Shown here piece by piece: positions 5,848 to 12,008 of a stretch of DNA of 12,589 nucleotides. The stretch comes from Halicephalobus mephisto. Taxonomy: Eukaryota; Nematoda; Chromadorea; Rhabditida; Panagrolaimidae. Within the stretch, counting starts at the first letter, position 1, and every line of letters begins with the position of its first letter. The notes beneath the pieces were generated by a model. It saw only the letters and a list, made by a program, of their open reading frames with translations, searched no databases and was not told the origin of the DNA. A program made the translations under genes and the position numbers. Location: contig SWDT01000585.1 of assembly GCA_009193035.1 (NCBI GenBank), positions 1-12,589 on the forward strand, given 5' to 3'.

Positions 5848-6051
5848 ATGAGCAGTCACGCCGATCACCTCAGCGCTGAACAGGTTGATTTGTATCTGAC
5901 CGCAATCAGCACAGACAAACCGATCGAAGATCGAATTGACGCCGCTGGCGATCTACTCGCCCGCCCTCTCCCATATGACGCACGCCGTGAAATCCGGTCG
6001 ATTTACCTCGACCTGACCGACACACGCGACCTTGATCAAGGGAGGGTTGCT
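5848..6051 (+). CDS. Small hypothetical phage protein reading into gp157
   Basis: ATG 5848 lies four bases after the previous stop, with GGGGG just upstream. The protein is acidic: MSSHADHLSAEQVDLYLTAI, then RIDAAGDLLARPLPYDARRE and IRSIYLDLTDTRDLDQ. In this sequence the frame runs straight on into the Gp157 coding sequence with no stop, giving a 147-residue open frame. I think these are two genes, because gp157 has its own ribosome binding site and GTG at 6052, and a shifted frame would place a TGA overlapping that GTG. A genuine fusion cannot be excluded. No family is recognised for the N-terminal part. Confidence 0.5.
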
Positions 6052-6568
6052 GTGAATAATGTTTCGCACGCCCTTCTCCGTCAGAAAGATGCGGCCAAGA
6101 TCGTTCTCGCTCAACTTCGTGAAGCTGGAGTTTGTGACGAGGAAAGCGTGGGTCTCGCTATCGAAAGCGAAACCAACCTTTTGGAGGCCATATCCGAGGC
6201 TCTCAACAAGATCGATGAAAACGATGTTCTTGATGCCGGAGCTGACTTCAAAGATCAACGAATTCACAGAACGCCGTTCCGCGATCCGTAAGCAAACGAT
6301 TTCCTGCGCGCTTCCATCGAGCAGGCAAGCTTATTGCCGAGCAGGAACTGATGCGCCTGCCATCAGCTACGCTGACATTGCGCAAGATGAAACCGGCCCC
6401 GTTATCGAGGCCGAGGCGGATATCCCTTCTCGGTTCTGGACGCCGCAAGAGCCTCCAGCGCCCAAGCTCAACAAGAAATCACTGCTCGAAGCACTCGAAG
6501 CTGGAGAAGTATTTCCCGGCGCGCGCCTCGATAACGGCTCTGTGAGCCTGACTGTACGGAGGAAGTAA
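6052..6568 (+). CDS. Siphovirus Gp157 family protein, frameshifted
   Basis: GTG 6052 is preceded by GGGAGG. The N-terminal helical part reads ALLRQKDAAKIVLAQLREAG, then ESVGLAIESETNLLEAISEA and LNKIDENDVLDAG, matching the Gp157 coiled-coil start. The C-terminal part, in another frame, reads DIPSRFWTPQEPPAPKLNKK, SLLEALEAGEVFPGARLDNG and SVSLTVRRK, the family signature (IP..FW....P.LDK..LL..LK.GE..PGA.L). The length of about 170 residues is normal. One or more indels fall between about 6240 and 6330. Gp157 was first linked to phage resistance in Streptococcus thermophilus and sits in recombination gene clusters of many siphophages; its biochemical role is not settled. The TAA overlaps the recT start (TAATG). 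Confidence 0.85.
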
Positions 6569-6924
6569 TGGGAAACGTTACCGTTCTCGAACATACACCG
6601 AAGCAGATCGCACTCGTTAAGCACACGATTGCCAAGGACTGCAATGACGACGAATTCAATCTGTTCATGGAGGCAGCGCGGTCTTATGGCCTCGACCCTT
6701 TCCGCAAGCAGATTATGCCGCTCGTTTTCGGCAAGAACGCCAAGGATCAATCCAAGCGCCGTATGTCGTTGTCGTGTCTCGCGACGGTCTCCGCGTCATT
6801 GCTCAACGCTGCAAGAACTATCGGCCAGCATCGGAGCCGGCTGAAGTGTCTTCAACGATGAACTTGAAATCCGGGCAACGAACCCAAAGGGCATTGAATA
6901 CGCCCGCGTTTATCTCTGGCAGCA
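6568..6924 (+). pseudogene. recT: RecT-family recombinase, N-terminal part, cut by the IS
   Basis: This single-strand annealing protein would pair complementary strands during phage recombination. The start reads MGNVTVLEHTPKQIALVKHT, then AKDCNDDEFNLFMEAARSYG and LDPFRKQIMPLVF, followed in a shifted frame by VVSRDGLRVIAQRCKNYRP and GIEYARVYLWQ. This is the standard RecT/Bet N-terminal half (AKDC.DDEF..F...A...GLDPF..QI; .DGLR.IA.R...Y.P). Translation then enters the IS. The missing C-terminal half is on the opposite strand at 12008-12589 and begins at the very next codons. At least two indels also break the frame. The ATG overlaps the gp157 stop. Confidence 0.9.
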
Positions 6925-6951
6925 TGGACTTGCTTCGCAAAAGTGGAGAGG
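6925..6951 (+). repeat. IS terminal inverted repeat, left
   Basis: Twenty-seven bases beginning TGGACTTGCTTCGCAAAAG, an exact inverted match to 8139-8165. This end lies downstream of orfB. Confidence 0.95.
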
Positions 6952-6961
6952 CGTTTTTCAC

Positions 6962-7819
6962 TTATGCGGTCATTCGCTCGAACTGAGCCGGGCTCAGATA
7001 ATCGAGTGAAGAATGACGGCGGATGGGATTGTAGAAGCCGTCGATATATCGGGCAATAGCTATTTCTGCATCGTGCCTTGTCTGGAATACCGTCCTCCAG
7101 ATCAGCTCTGATTTCAACGTCTTGAAGAATGTTTCAACCATGGCGTTATCGTAGCAATTTCCCTTTCCAGACATGGAAATCGTGATGCCGTTCGCCTTTA
7201 GCTTCGCCTGGTAGTCATGGGAACAATATTGACTTCCGCGGTCCGAATGATGGATCAGGCCTTTCGGCGGACGCCGCATCGTTAAGGCCTTTTCGAGAGC
7301 CTGAAGAGCCAACCGGCGATACAGGCGATCACTGACCGCCCAGCCGACGACACGACGTGCAAAGAGATCAATGACGACAGCGAGATACAGCCATCCTTCT
7401 TTCGTCCAAATATATGAAATGTCGGCACCCCATTTCTGATTAGGGCCCGTTGCGGCGAAATCCTGCGCAATTATGTTGGGTGCGACCGGAAAAGCATGAT
7501 GGCTGTCCGTGGTCTTTTTGAAACGACGCTTCTGGCGTGCATGCATTGCGTTCTCCCGCATCAGGCGGGCAATTCGCCGACGGCCAACATCAAAACCTTG
7601 ATCCTGCAATTCCAGCGTCATGCGCGGGCTGCCATAGGTTTCATTCGAGAGAGACCAAGCCGTGCGCATATGTGCCAGCATCACCAGATCATCGCGCTGG
7701 CGACGACTGGCTGGTCGATCTTTCCATGAAAAATAACCGCTTTGACTAACGCCCATGACATGGCAAAGACGAGATGCGGGGAATTCCTTCTTCGCCTGAT
7801 CGATGAAACGAAATCTCAT
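6962..7819 (-). CDS. IS3-family transposase OrfB (DDE catalytic subunit)
   Basis: An intact 285-residue protein carrying the catalytic core. An HTH_21-like region (ASRLCHVMGVSQSGYFSW and YGSPRMTLELQDQGFDVGRR) precedes the rve integrase core. The acidic triad is visible: D133 in WGADISYI, D193 in HHSDRGSQY and E229 in DNAMVETFF, with 35 residues between the last two (DD35E). The C-terminal RYIDGFYNPIRRHSSLDYLS is the typical IS3 ending. The ATG overlaps the orfA TGA (ATGA). The active form is usually an OrfAB fusion made by -1 frameshifting. There is no damage in this copy, so the element could be active. Confidence 0.97.
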   Translation of the reverse strand: MRFRFIDQAKKEFPASRLCHVMGVSQSGYFSWKDRPASRRQRDDLVMLAHMRTAWSLSNETYGSPRMTLELQDQGFDVGRRRIARLMRENAMHARQKRRFKKTTDSHHAFPVAPNIIAQDFAATGPNQKWGADISYIWTKEGWLYLAVVIDLFARRVVGWAVSDRLYRRLALQALEKALTMRRPPKGLIHHSDRGSQYCSHDYQAKLKANGITISMSGKGNCYDNAMVETFFKTLKSELIWRTVFQTRHDAEIAIARYIDGFYNPIRRHSSLDYLSPAQFERMTA

Positions 7820-8112
7820 CGACTTCCCTCCTTGGCGAAAAAAGCTGTTGCACGCTTTAGTATCTCGCGTTCCTGCCGCAATATTTCATTCTCTCGACGA
7901 AGGCGTTTAAGCTCAGCCGCGATATCTTCGTTCGCAGCAACCAGTTCGGGATCATCAATGGCTGCATCCCGATTGCGGGAAATCCACCGAGTTAGCGTCG
8001 ACAGTCCCACGCCAAGGTCCTCAGCAACTTCACGCCGGGTCCGACCACTCGTCTCGGCCAGACGAACAGCCTCACGTTCAAATTCTTTCGTAAAGGGCAC
8101 TCGCTTCGTCAT
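7816..8112 (-). CDS. IS3-family transposase OrfA (HTH and leucine zipper)
   Basis: An intact 98-residue protein. The N-terminal MTKRVPFTKEFEREAVRLAE, TRREVAEDLGVGLSTLTRWI is an HTH_Tnp_1 helix-turn-helix that recognises the terminal inverted repeats. Residues from about 65 to 92 (ELKRLRRENEILRQEREILK) form a leucine zipper for dimerisation. A T6C run near the 3' end is in the correct phase for -1 slippage into orfB. The start at 8112 is 26 bases inside the right inverted repeat, with AAAGG upstream. Confidence 0.95.
   Translation of the reverse strand: MTKRVPFTKEFEREAVRLAETSGRTRREVAEDLGVGLSTLTRWISRNRDAAIDDPELVAANEDIAAELKRLRRENEILRQEREILKRATAFFAKEGSR
7837..7843 (-). promoter_or_regulatory. 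Candidate programmed -1 frameshift site (T TTT TTC)
   Basis: In orfA the codons GCT TTT TTC give the heptamer T-TTT-TTC in X-XXY-YYZ phase, 19 bases before the orfA stop. A one-base backward slip enters the orfB frame and would produce the OrfAB transposase. AGGAGG follows within about ten bases and could stimulate slippage or act as the orfB ribosome binding site. Confidence 0.6.
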
Positions 8113-8138
8113 AAAGGTTTCCTTTCAACTCATGAAAA

Positions 8139-8165
8139 CCTCTCCACTTTTGCGAAGCAAGTCCA
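8139..8165 (-). repeat. IS terminal inverted repeat, right
   Basis: Exact inverted copy of 6925-6951. It lies upstream of orfA, 26 bases from the orfA start codon, so the promoter for the transposase is probably in or next to this repeat. Confidence 0.95.
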
Positions 8166-9044
8166 GTTTGGAATAGAGTTTCCGAAAGAAAAGTCAGCGC
8201 GTGTTGAATTCAGTATCCACCCGATAAAAGCAGGTTGGCGAAGGTCTCATCTGTTGTTTTGGGAATATGAAGAATACGCGAATCCACTAAGCTCTTCATC
8301 GATCATCACTTGGCCAAATGATTTTTCTCGACTCATTGGTGATAAAGCTTATGGACTATTAATGGCTCATCTGTGTGGGGAATTGGTTTCTTATACAACT
8401 GTAATCGGTCGGCGAGTTGCCCCTTTTTCTTTCGGTAGGCAAACCGGTTCTGGCGATGTTTGGCTCAGAACATGCCCGTTGAACAGGTGCCGGGTAAGTT
8501 TACGACCGTGTTGGGCTGGATAGATCCCTTCCGATTGCTTCAACAAGAGGATCCTGAAAGCGAAGCCGTCGCATCAGTGCTTTCACAACAATCAATTGAC
8601 TCAAGCTGGTCCGGTGCATGCATCGAGAACAGCTGATGGCAAGGTTGTAATCGAAGTGTTGAAGGATATGGCGACCGTTTTATGCAAGGTGAACACGAAC
8701 CTGAGTCGTTGCCGCAAAATGTTCAAATGCAAGTCCTTCGTGTCGCCAACGATGTAAAGCGGCATTTGGGCCCGGTTCGATTCGAATGGGCGTATGATGG
8801 TTCAAATGTTTGGGTTTTGCAGCTGCATCATGGTCGCAGCGCTTCTAAAGGGCACTCGATCGTACCCGGAGAGGCGCAGAATTGGCGAGACTTCGACATT
8901 CGTGAAGGGCTTGAGGCGCTACGAAATTTATTAACCGAACTTTCGCCTGACGAAGGCATTCTATTAAATGGTAATGTGGGGCTGACTAGCCACATTGCAA
9001 GATGTAGTAAGGCGAGCGGGCGTTCTACGCGCATCCAAAAATAG
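8166..9044 (+). pseudogene. PEP synthase/PPDK-like ATP-grasp protein, 3' part, truncated by the IS
   Basis: The reading frame is open directly from the IS edge: FPKEKSARVEFSIHPIKAGW, LLFWEYEEYANPL, then WPNDFSRLIGDKAYGLLMAH, YTTVIGRRVAPFSFG, VPGKFTTVLGWIDPFRLLQQ, SWSGACIEN, GYGDRFMQGEHEPES, GPVRFEWAYDGSNVWVLQLH and LNGNVGLTSHIA, ending at TAG 9044. The GDKA.GL..AHL..........TTVI start and the VRFEWAYDG..VWVLQLH end resemble the ATP-grasp domain of PEP synthase and pyruvate phosphate dikinase (PPDK_N). The histidine and PEP-binding domains are absent, so it is not a full enzyme of that class. The 5' end is missing, presumably on the far side of another IS copy. Two or three indels occur. It heads the cargo operon with the 47-residue gene and the dGTPase. 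The substrate is unknown. Confidence 0.55.
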
Positions 9045-9107
9045 TTGGATCACAGCAGTTAAAGCTAAGCATACATATTCACATTTAGGTTATGGAGGGA
9101 GCTAAAC

Positions 9108-9251
9108 ATGACCAGTACGGCGATGTTACAAGCATTGAAGGCAGTGCGGAAAGAAAATACTGCGGTACGAGAGGCCCTACGGCTAAGATCCGAAAGACTA
9201 GAGCGTGAGCAGAATGTGTCGAGAAACCAGGGCCGCTCAAAAGTGCATTAG
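9108..9251 (+). CDS. Small charged helical protein, 47 residues
   Basis: A strong GGAGGGAG lies seven bases before ATG 9108. The intact product starts MTSTAMLQALKAVRKENTAV and continues REALRLRSERLEREQNV, a single highly charged helix with coiled-coil spacing. It lies 63 bases after the ATP-grasp stop and 21 bases before the likely dGTPase start, so all three are probably co-transcribed. It could instead be a displaced N-terminal extension of the dGTPase, but the separate ribosome binding site argues for its own gene. No family is recognised. Confidence 0.5.
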   Translation: MTSTAMLQALKAVRKENTAVREALRLRSERLEREQNVSRNQGRSKVH

Positions 9252-9272
9252 CAAATTTTATAGAATAGTTTA

Positions 9273-10640
9273 ATGTTGCGGGGGATAGAGCAAGAGAAGT
9301 ACCAAAAAAAGACGGTCAAGAGCGAAACTGGCGTGACGAGTTCAGCCGAGATTGGCTGGATCATCATAGCGCCAGTTCGCCGTTTACAGGGTAAGACACA
9401 GGTCTTTCCGACGAACGAATCTGATTTCTTCCGGACAGGTTGACTCACTCATTAGAAGTCGCCCAGATAGCGGAGGGTATCGCTGAACAGCTAAACTTCA
9501 ATAATAAGAGTGTTTTTTGCAGTTGAAATCAATCCAACGATATGTGCAACCGCGGGCTTAATACACGATATCGGACATCCCCCTTTTGGCACAACGGGAA
9601 AGAGCCCTTGATCGTGCGATGCGGCGTTTGGGCGGGTTTGAAGGGAACGCTCAAACGCTTCGAATACTTACAAGACTGGAGAAAAAGCGAAAGTACGACG
9701 TCGCAGAGACGGGCGATTTTAGAGCTGGCTTTAATCTCTGTTATCGCACCCTTGCTGCTGCATTAAAATATGACCAGTTGATCCCTGCTCGGCGAGCTAA
9801 AACCCATAAGAAGCCGCTAAAGGCTACTACTATTCTGAAGTCAGATTGTTGCTCGTATAAAGGCAGCTGTACTGAATGGATATCAGATGCCAGAGGGGCA
9901 AAAGTTTAAAACAATTGAATGTTCAATTATGGATTTGGCTGACGATATTGCATATTCCGTTTATGACTTGGAAGATTGCTTGAAAGCTGAGTTCGTTACT
10001 CCCGCAGGCGTATTGTCTGAGAATGGTGAACTCTTAGAACGGGTCTCGGAGGAAGTATCAAGGGAGCTTGGCGAGCCCATTCAATCACAAGAAGTTGTGG
10101 ATGTATTTGGCGAGGTGTTTGGTTTCGACCAAGTGGATTCTGAGGCGGAAGAAGACAGAGAAAAAAAATTACGGACGCGAGAATTCGCTGATATTTATAA
10201 GGCCACTCAGTTAATCTGCCAGAACGCTTACGAGCGACGAGTCTATCTTCGGGCCTCGTTCATGATTTCATTACAAATGTTCAACTAGAATACAATGAAG
10301 ACTGTCCCAGTTGAGTACAGTTAGCCTTCCACGGAAGCTTAGGATACGGCAACAGGTCTTAAAGCAGTATACGTTTTACTCGGCTATATTTTCTCTCGTG
10401 TGAAAATGGGAGAGTTTCGTGGAGATCAGCTTGTAACGGAAATATTTGAAGCGCTAATCGCGATAAAGGGGACTTACTCATGCCGAGCGACGTCAGAGAA
10501 ATGTATACGAGTGCCCGAAGAAAGTATGAAAAGGCCGCATCGTCTGTGATTTTGTTGCTGGAATGACCGATAGATACGCTATCGAATTCTGGTCGCGATT
10601 AAAGTCAAACGATCCACAGAGTATTTTCAAGCCAATCTAA
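9273..10640 (+). CDS. dgt: Deoxyguanosinetriphosphate triphosphohydrolase-like HD protein, frameshifted
   Basis: Hydrolyses dGTP (or other dNTPs) to the nucleoside and triphosphate. Across frames the hallmarks appear in order: ERNWRDEFSRDW, RLQGKTQVFPTNESDFFRT, LTHSLEVAQIAEGIAEQLN (first His ligand), AGLIHDIGHPPFG (HD pair), RAMRRLGGFEGNAQTLRILT, NLCYRTLAAALKYDQL, ECSIMDLADDIAYSVYDLED (final Asp ligand), and near the end DFVAGMTDRYAIEFWSRLKS. All four metal ligands are therefore present and the length (about 450 codons) is normal. Five or more single-base indels break the frame. It ends ten bases before the minus-strand phage gene, with a hairpin between. This is an accessory-type dGTPase. 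Some dGTPases deplete dNTPs as anti-phage defence (established for E. coli and Shewanella enzymes); that role here is inferred. Confidence 0.88.
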
Positions 10641-10645
10641 AGAGG

Positions 10646-10917
10646 TTAACGCGCGCCAGGTAAACGGCGCGCGTTCTTTGCTCTAGCCACTATTTCAGCC
10701 ATCTTGCTTCCTGTAGATGAAAGTGCCTCCAGCTCCCGCTCAAGGCGCTCATATATAGGGAGGCATTTCACGCCATCCGGGCCAAGTCGCACCACCATTG
10801 AGCAGCACATTCAGCGCCCGCTCAATGCGCTCTCGCGTGATGGGCTGGGATTGACTGGACCCGGGGTTAACCACGTTTGCTGCCATCCGGTAGTTGAATG
10901 AGAGTGACCGCCTTCAT
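10646..10917 (-). CDS. Small conserved-type phage protein, frameshifted
   Basis: ATG 10917 overlaps the HNH gene stop (GATGA). It reads MKAVTLIQLPDGSK, then in a shifted frame NPGSSQSQPITRERIERALN, and ends CLPIYERLERELEALSSTGS, KMAEIVARAKNARRLPGAR at TAA 10648-10646. The .YERLERELEAL block with a preceding RPA-like start resembles small proteins found near recombination genes in Rhizobiales prophages; no function is known. It is about 90 residues and probably helical. It is the last visible gene of the displaced early operon and converges on dgt, with its final codons inside the shared hairpin. Confidence 0.55.
10648..10675. terminator. Hairpin between convergent dgt and phage gene, probable terminator
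   Basis: AACGCGCGCC and GGCGCGCGTT form a perfect ten-base-pair stem with an eight-base loop, eight bases after the dgt stop and followed by CTTTGCTCT on the plus strand. The T-run is weak but the stem is very strong. On the minus strand the same bases encode the last codons of the 10646-10917 gene, so the hairpin may serve both directions. Confidence 0.55.
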
Positions 10918-11306
10918 CGGCGCATCCTCGCGTTCCGAATGATGACAAGGCCGGCTTCGTCGTCGCCAGATACGCCATGCAGGGCCATCGCTACTTGGCA
11001 CGGATCAATCTTGTACTTTGCCAGAAGTCCTGTTCGTTCATGGAATGCTGTTCACGGTGCATTTCCGGTGAGAGCGGAACCGTCCAGCGGTTCCGGCTTT
11101 TCAGCCTTCCGGTGTCGCGCTTTCCAAGGTGAGGAGCGGCATACCGGATATGAGCGGCCTCAACGCCATACTGTCCTGTGATCATGCACGGAAGGGTTCT
11201 TATCCAAGCAAGATGTTTGCATCCTCAATGCGCGGGCGCTTCTTCCCCTTTGCTGGGCCAGAGAGAACGCAGTGTCATATCGTGGCATTCTGAATGCAGC
11301 AGCCAT
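10914..11306 (-). CDS. HNH-type endonuclease, DUF968-like, frameshifted
   Basis: Across frames it reads LWPSKGKKRPRIED, HLAWIRTLPCMITGQYGVEA, AHIRYAAPHLGKRDTG, RWTVPLSPEMHREQHSMNEQ, then DFW and DPCQVAMALHGVSGDDEAGL, VIIRNARMRR before TGA 10916-10914. The C...AH.......K......W.VPL....H...QH spacing is that of DUF968/HNH nucleases of prophages, with AH and H..QH as metal and catalytic residues. The length of about 125 residues is normal. I chose ATG 11306, two bases from the previous stop; ATG 11278 is the alternative. At least three indels occur. It probably acts on recombination or replication intermediates together with RecT, judging from its place in the operon. Confidence 0.8.
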
Positions 11307-11307
11307 A

Positions 11308-11508
11308 TCAGTGCCTCGCATAGCCGAGTTCTTCGGCCAGTTGCTCGGCTCAGGCCGTTGAGTTCGTCGTAAAGGTGGCTCCGCGGGCGGTGCTGGCGCT
11401 TGGCCGTCTCGATTTCCGCGATCTTTGCGTTAATCTCGGCCTGAAGGTCGCGGCGCTCCGGTTCGGGGAAAAGCCAGTCGAAGAATTTTGCAATGAAAGA
11501 GGGATCAT
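11308..11508 (-). CDS. Small coiled-coil phage protein, frameshifted
   Basis: The ATG at 11508 overlaps the previous gene stop (ATGA). After one indel the frame gives DPSFIAKFFDWLFPEPERRD, LQAEINAKIAEIETAKRQHR, then HLYDELNGL and, after another shift, AEQLAEELGYARH before TGA 11310-11308. The middle is a clear heptad-type coiled coil. It is about 66 residues and the function is unknown. It lies between the recT-linked gene and the HNH gene, with overlapping starts and stops on both sides. Confidence 0.6.
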
Positions 11509-12008
11509 GCTGCAGCCCTCGCGGTTGCGCCGGGTTCCACGCCTAGCAACCTATCGATTGCGGCGAGAACGGCTTCTTTGCTTTCCTGAAATTCGCGCTT
11601 GCCATGGCCTTGAGGCTTTGGCTCTGCGCGGTGTAGACCTTCACAACGGCTTCGTGGAAAATCCGACAGCGTAGTTGTCCATCGGCTTGATAAACGCCGC
11701 CACGCTCGGCTCGGCCTTGCTGGCGCACACCGCGGTGCGTTCATCGGCATAGCCGCATTTGACCAGCATCTTTTTGCGCAGATGCTCGGCGGTCGGGTAC
11801 TCGGCCAAAAGATGGTCCGGCAGCGTGTTCCAGGCATTGCTGATGGAAGCGAAATAATGATTGTGGCTCGCTTCTGATCTGTCGTAGTGCTCGACAAGTT
11901 TGTAAGTTTCACCAACGACAAATTGGCGATCTGGCGCGGGATGCCCAATAAGGGGAGGCTGGATAGAAGGCCTCTCCATCCCATGAGAGAGATAGGAGCG
12001 CTGGACAT
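11505..12008 (-). CDS. Conserved phage protein of unknown function, frameshifted
   Basis: The ATG at 12008 overlaps the recT stop (TAATG). Across frames it reads HPAPDRQFVVGETYKLVEHY, HNHYFASISNAWNTLPDHLL, AEYPTAEHLRKKMLVKCGYA, DERTAVCASKAEPSVAAFIK and PMDNYAV, then VYTAQSQSLKAMGKREFQES, KEAVLAAIDRLLGVEPG to TGA at 11505. This layout (HYFA....AW..LP, EHLRK..L.K.GY, C.SKAE, AKSQS..AM....F..SK..V) recurs next to recT in alphaproteobacterial prophages; I know no assigned function. It is about 165 residues with at least three indels. The tight coupling suggests a role in the same recombination module. Confidence 0.65.
   Translation of the reverse strand: MSSAPISLMGWRGLLSSLPLLGIPRQIANLSLVKLTNLSSTTTDQKRATIIISLPSAMPGTRCRTIFWPSTRPPSICAKRCWSNAAMPMNAPRCAPARPSRAWRRLSSRWTTTLSDFPRSRCEGLHRAEPKPQGHGKREFQESKEAVLAAIDRLLGVEPGATARAAA

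Larger units (their letters stand above)
6925..8165 (-). mobile_element. IS3-family insertion sequence, complete, 1241 bp
   Basis: The element is bounded by 27-bp inverted repeats (6925-6951 and 8139-8165) that are identical over their whole length, start TGGACTTGC and continue to GTGGAGAGG. It carries overlapping orfA and orfB. The length and the orfA/orfB layout fit the IS3 family. The flanks are CAGCA on the left and GTTTG on the right, so there is no target duplication, unlike a simple insertion. The left flank belongs to recT and the right flank to an unrelated gene. Confidence 0.95.

Noticed and set aside
7496..8176. Plus-strand open frames inside the IS
   Set aside because: They are antisense to intact orfA and orfB with strong transposase signatures.
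8166..9044. Complete PEP synthase or pyruvate phosphate dikinase
   Set aside because: Only an ATP-grasp-like part is visible. The stop comes right after it, with no histidine phosphocarrier or PEP-binding barrel domain, so a full dikinase is not supported.
10704..11372. Several plus-strand open frames of 64-95 codons
   Set aside because: They are shadows of the minus-strand 10646 gene, HNH nuclease and coiled-coil gene, which form overlapping start/stop pairs.
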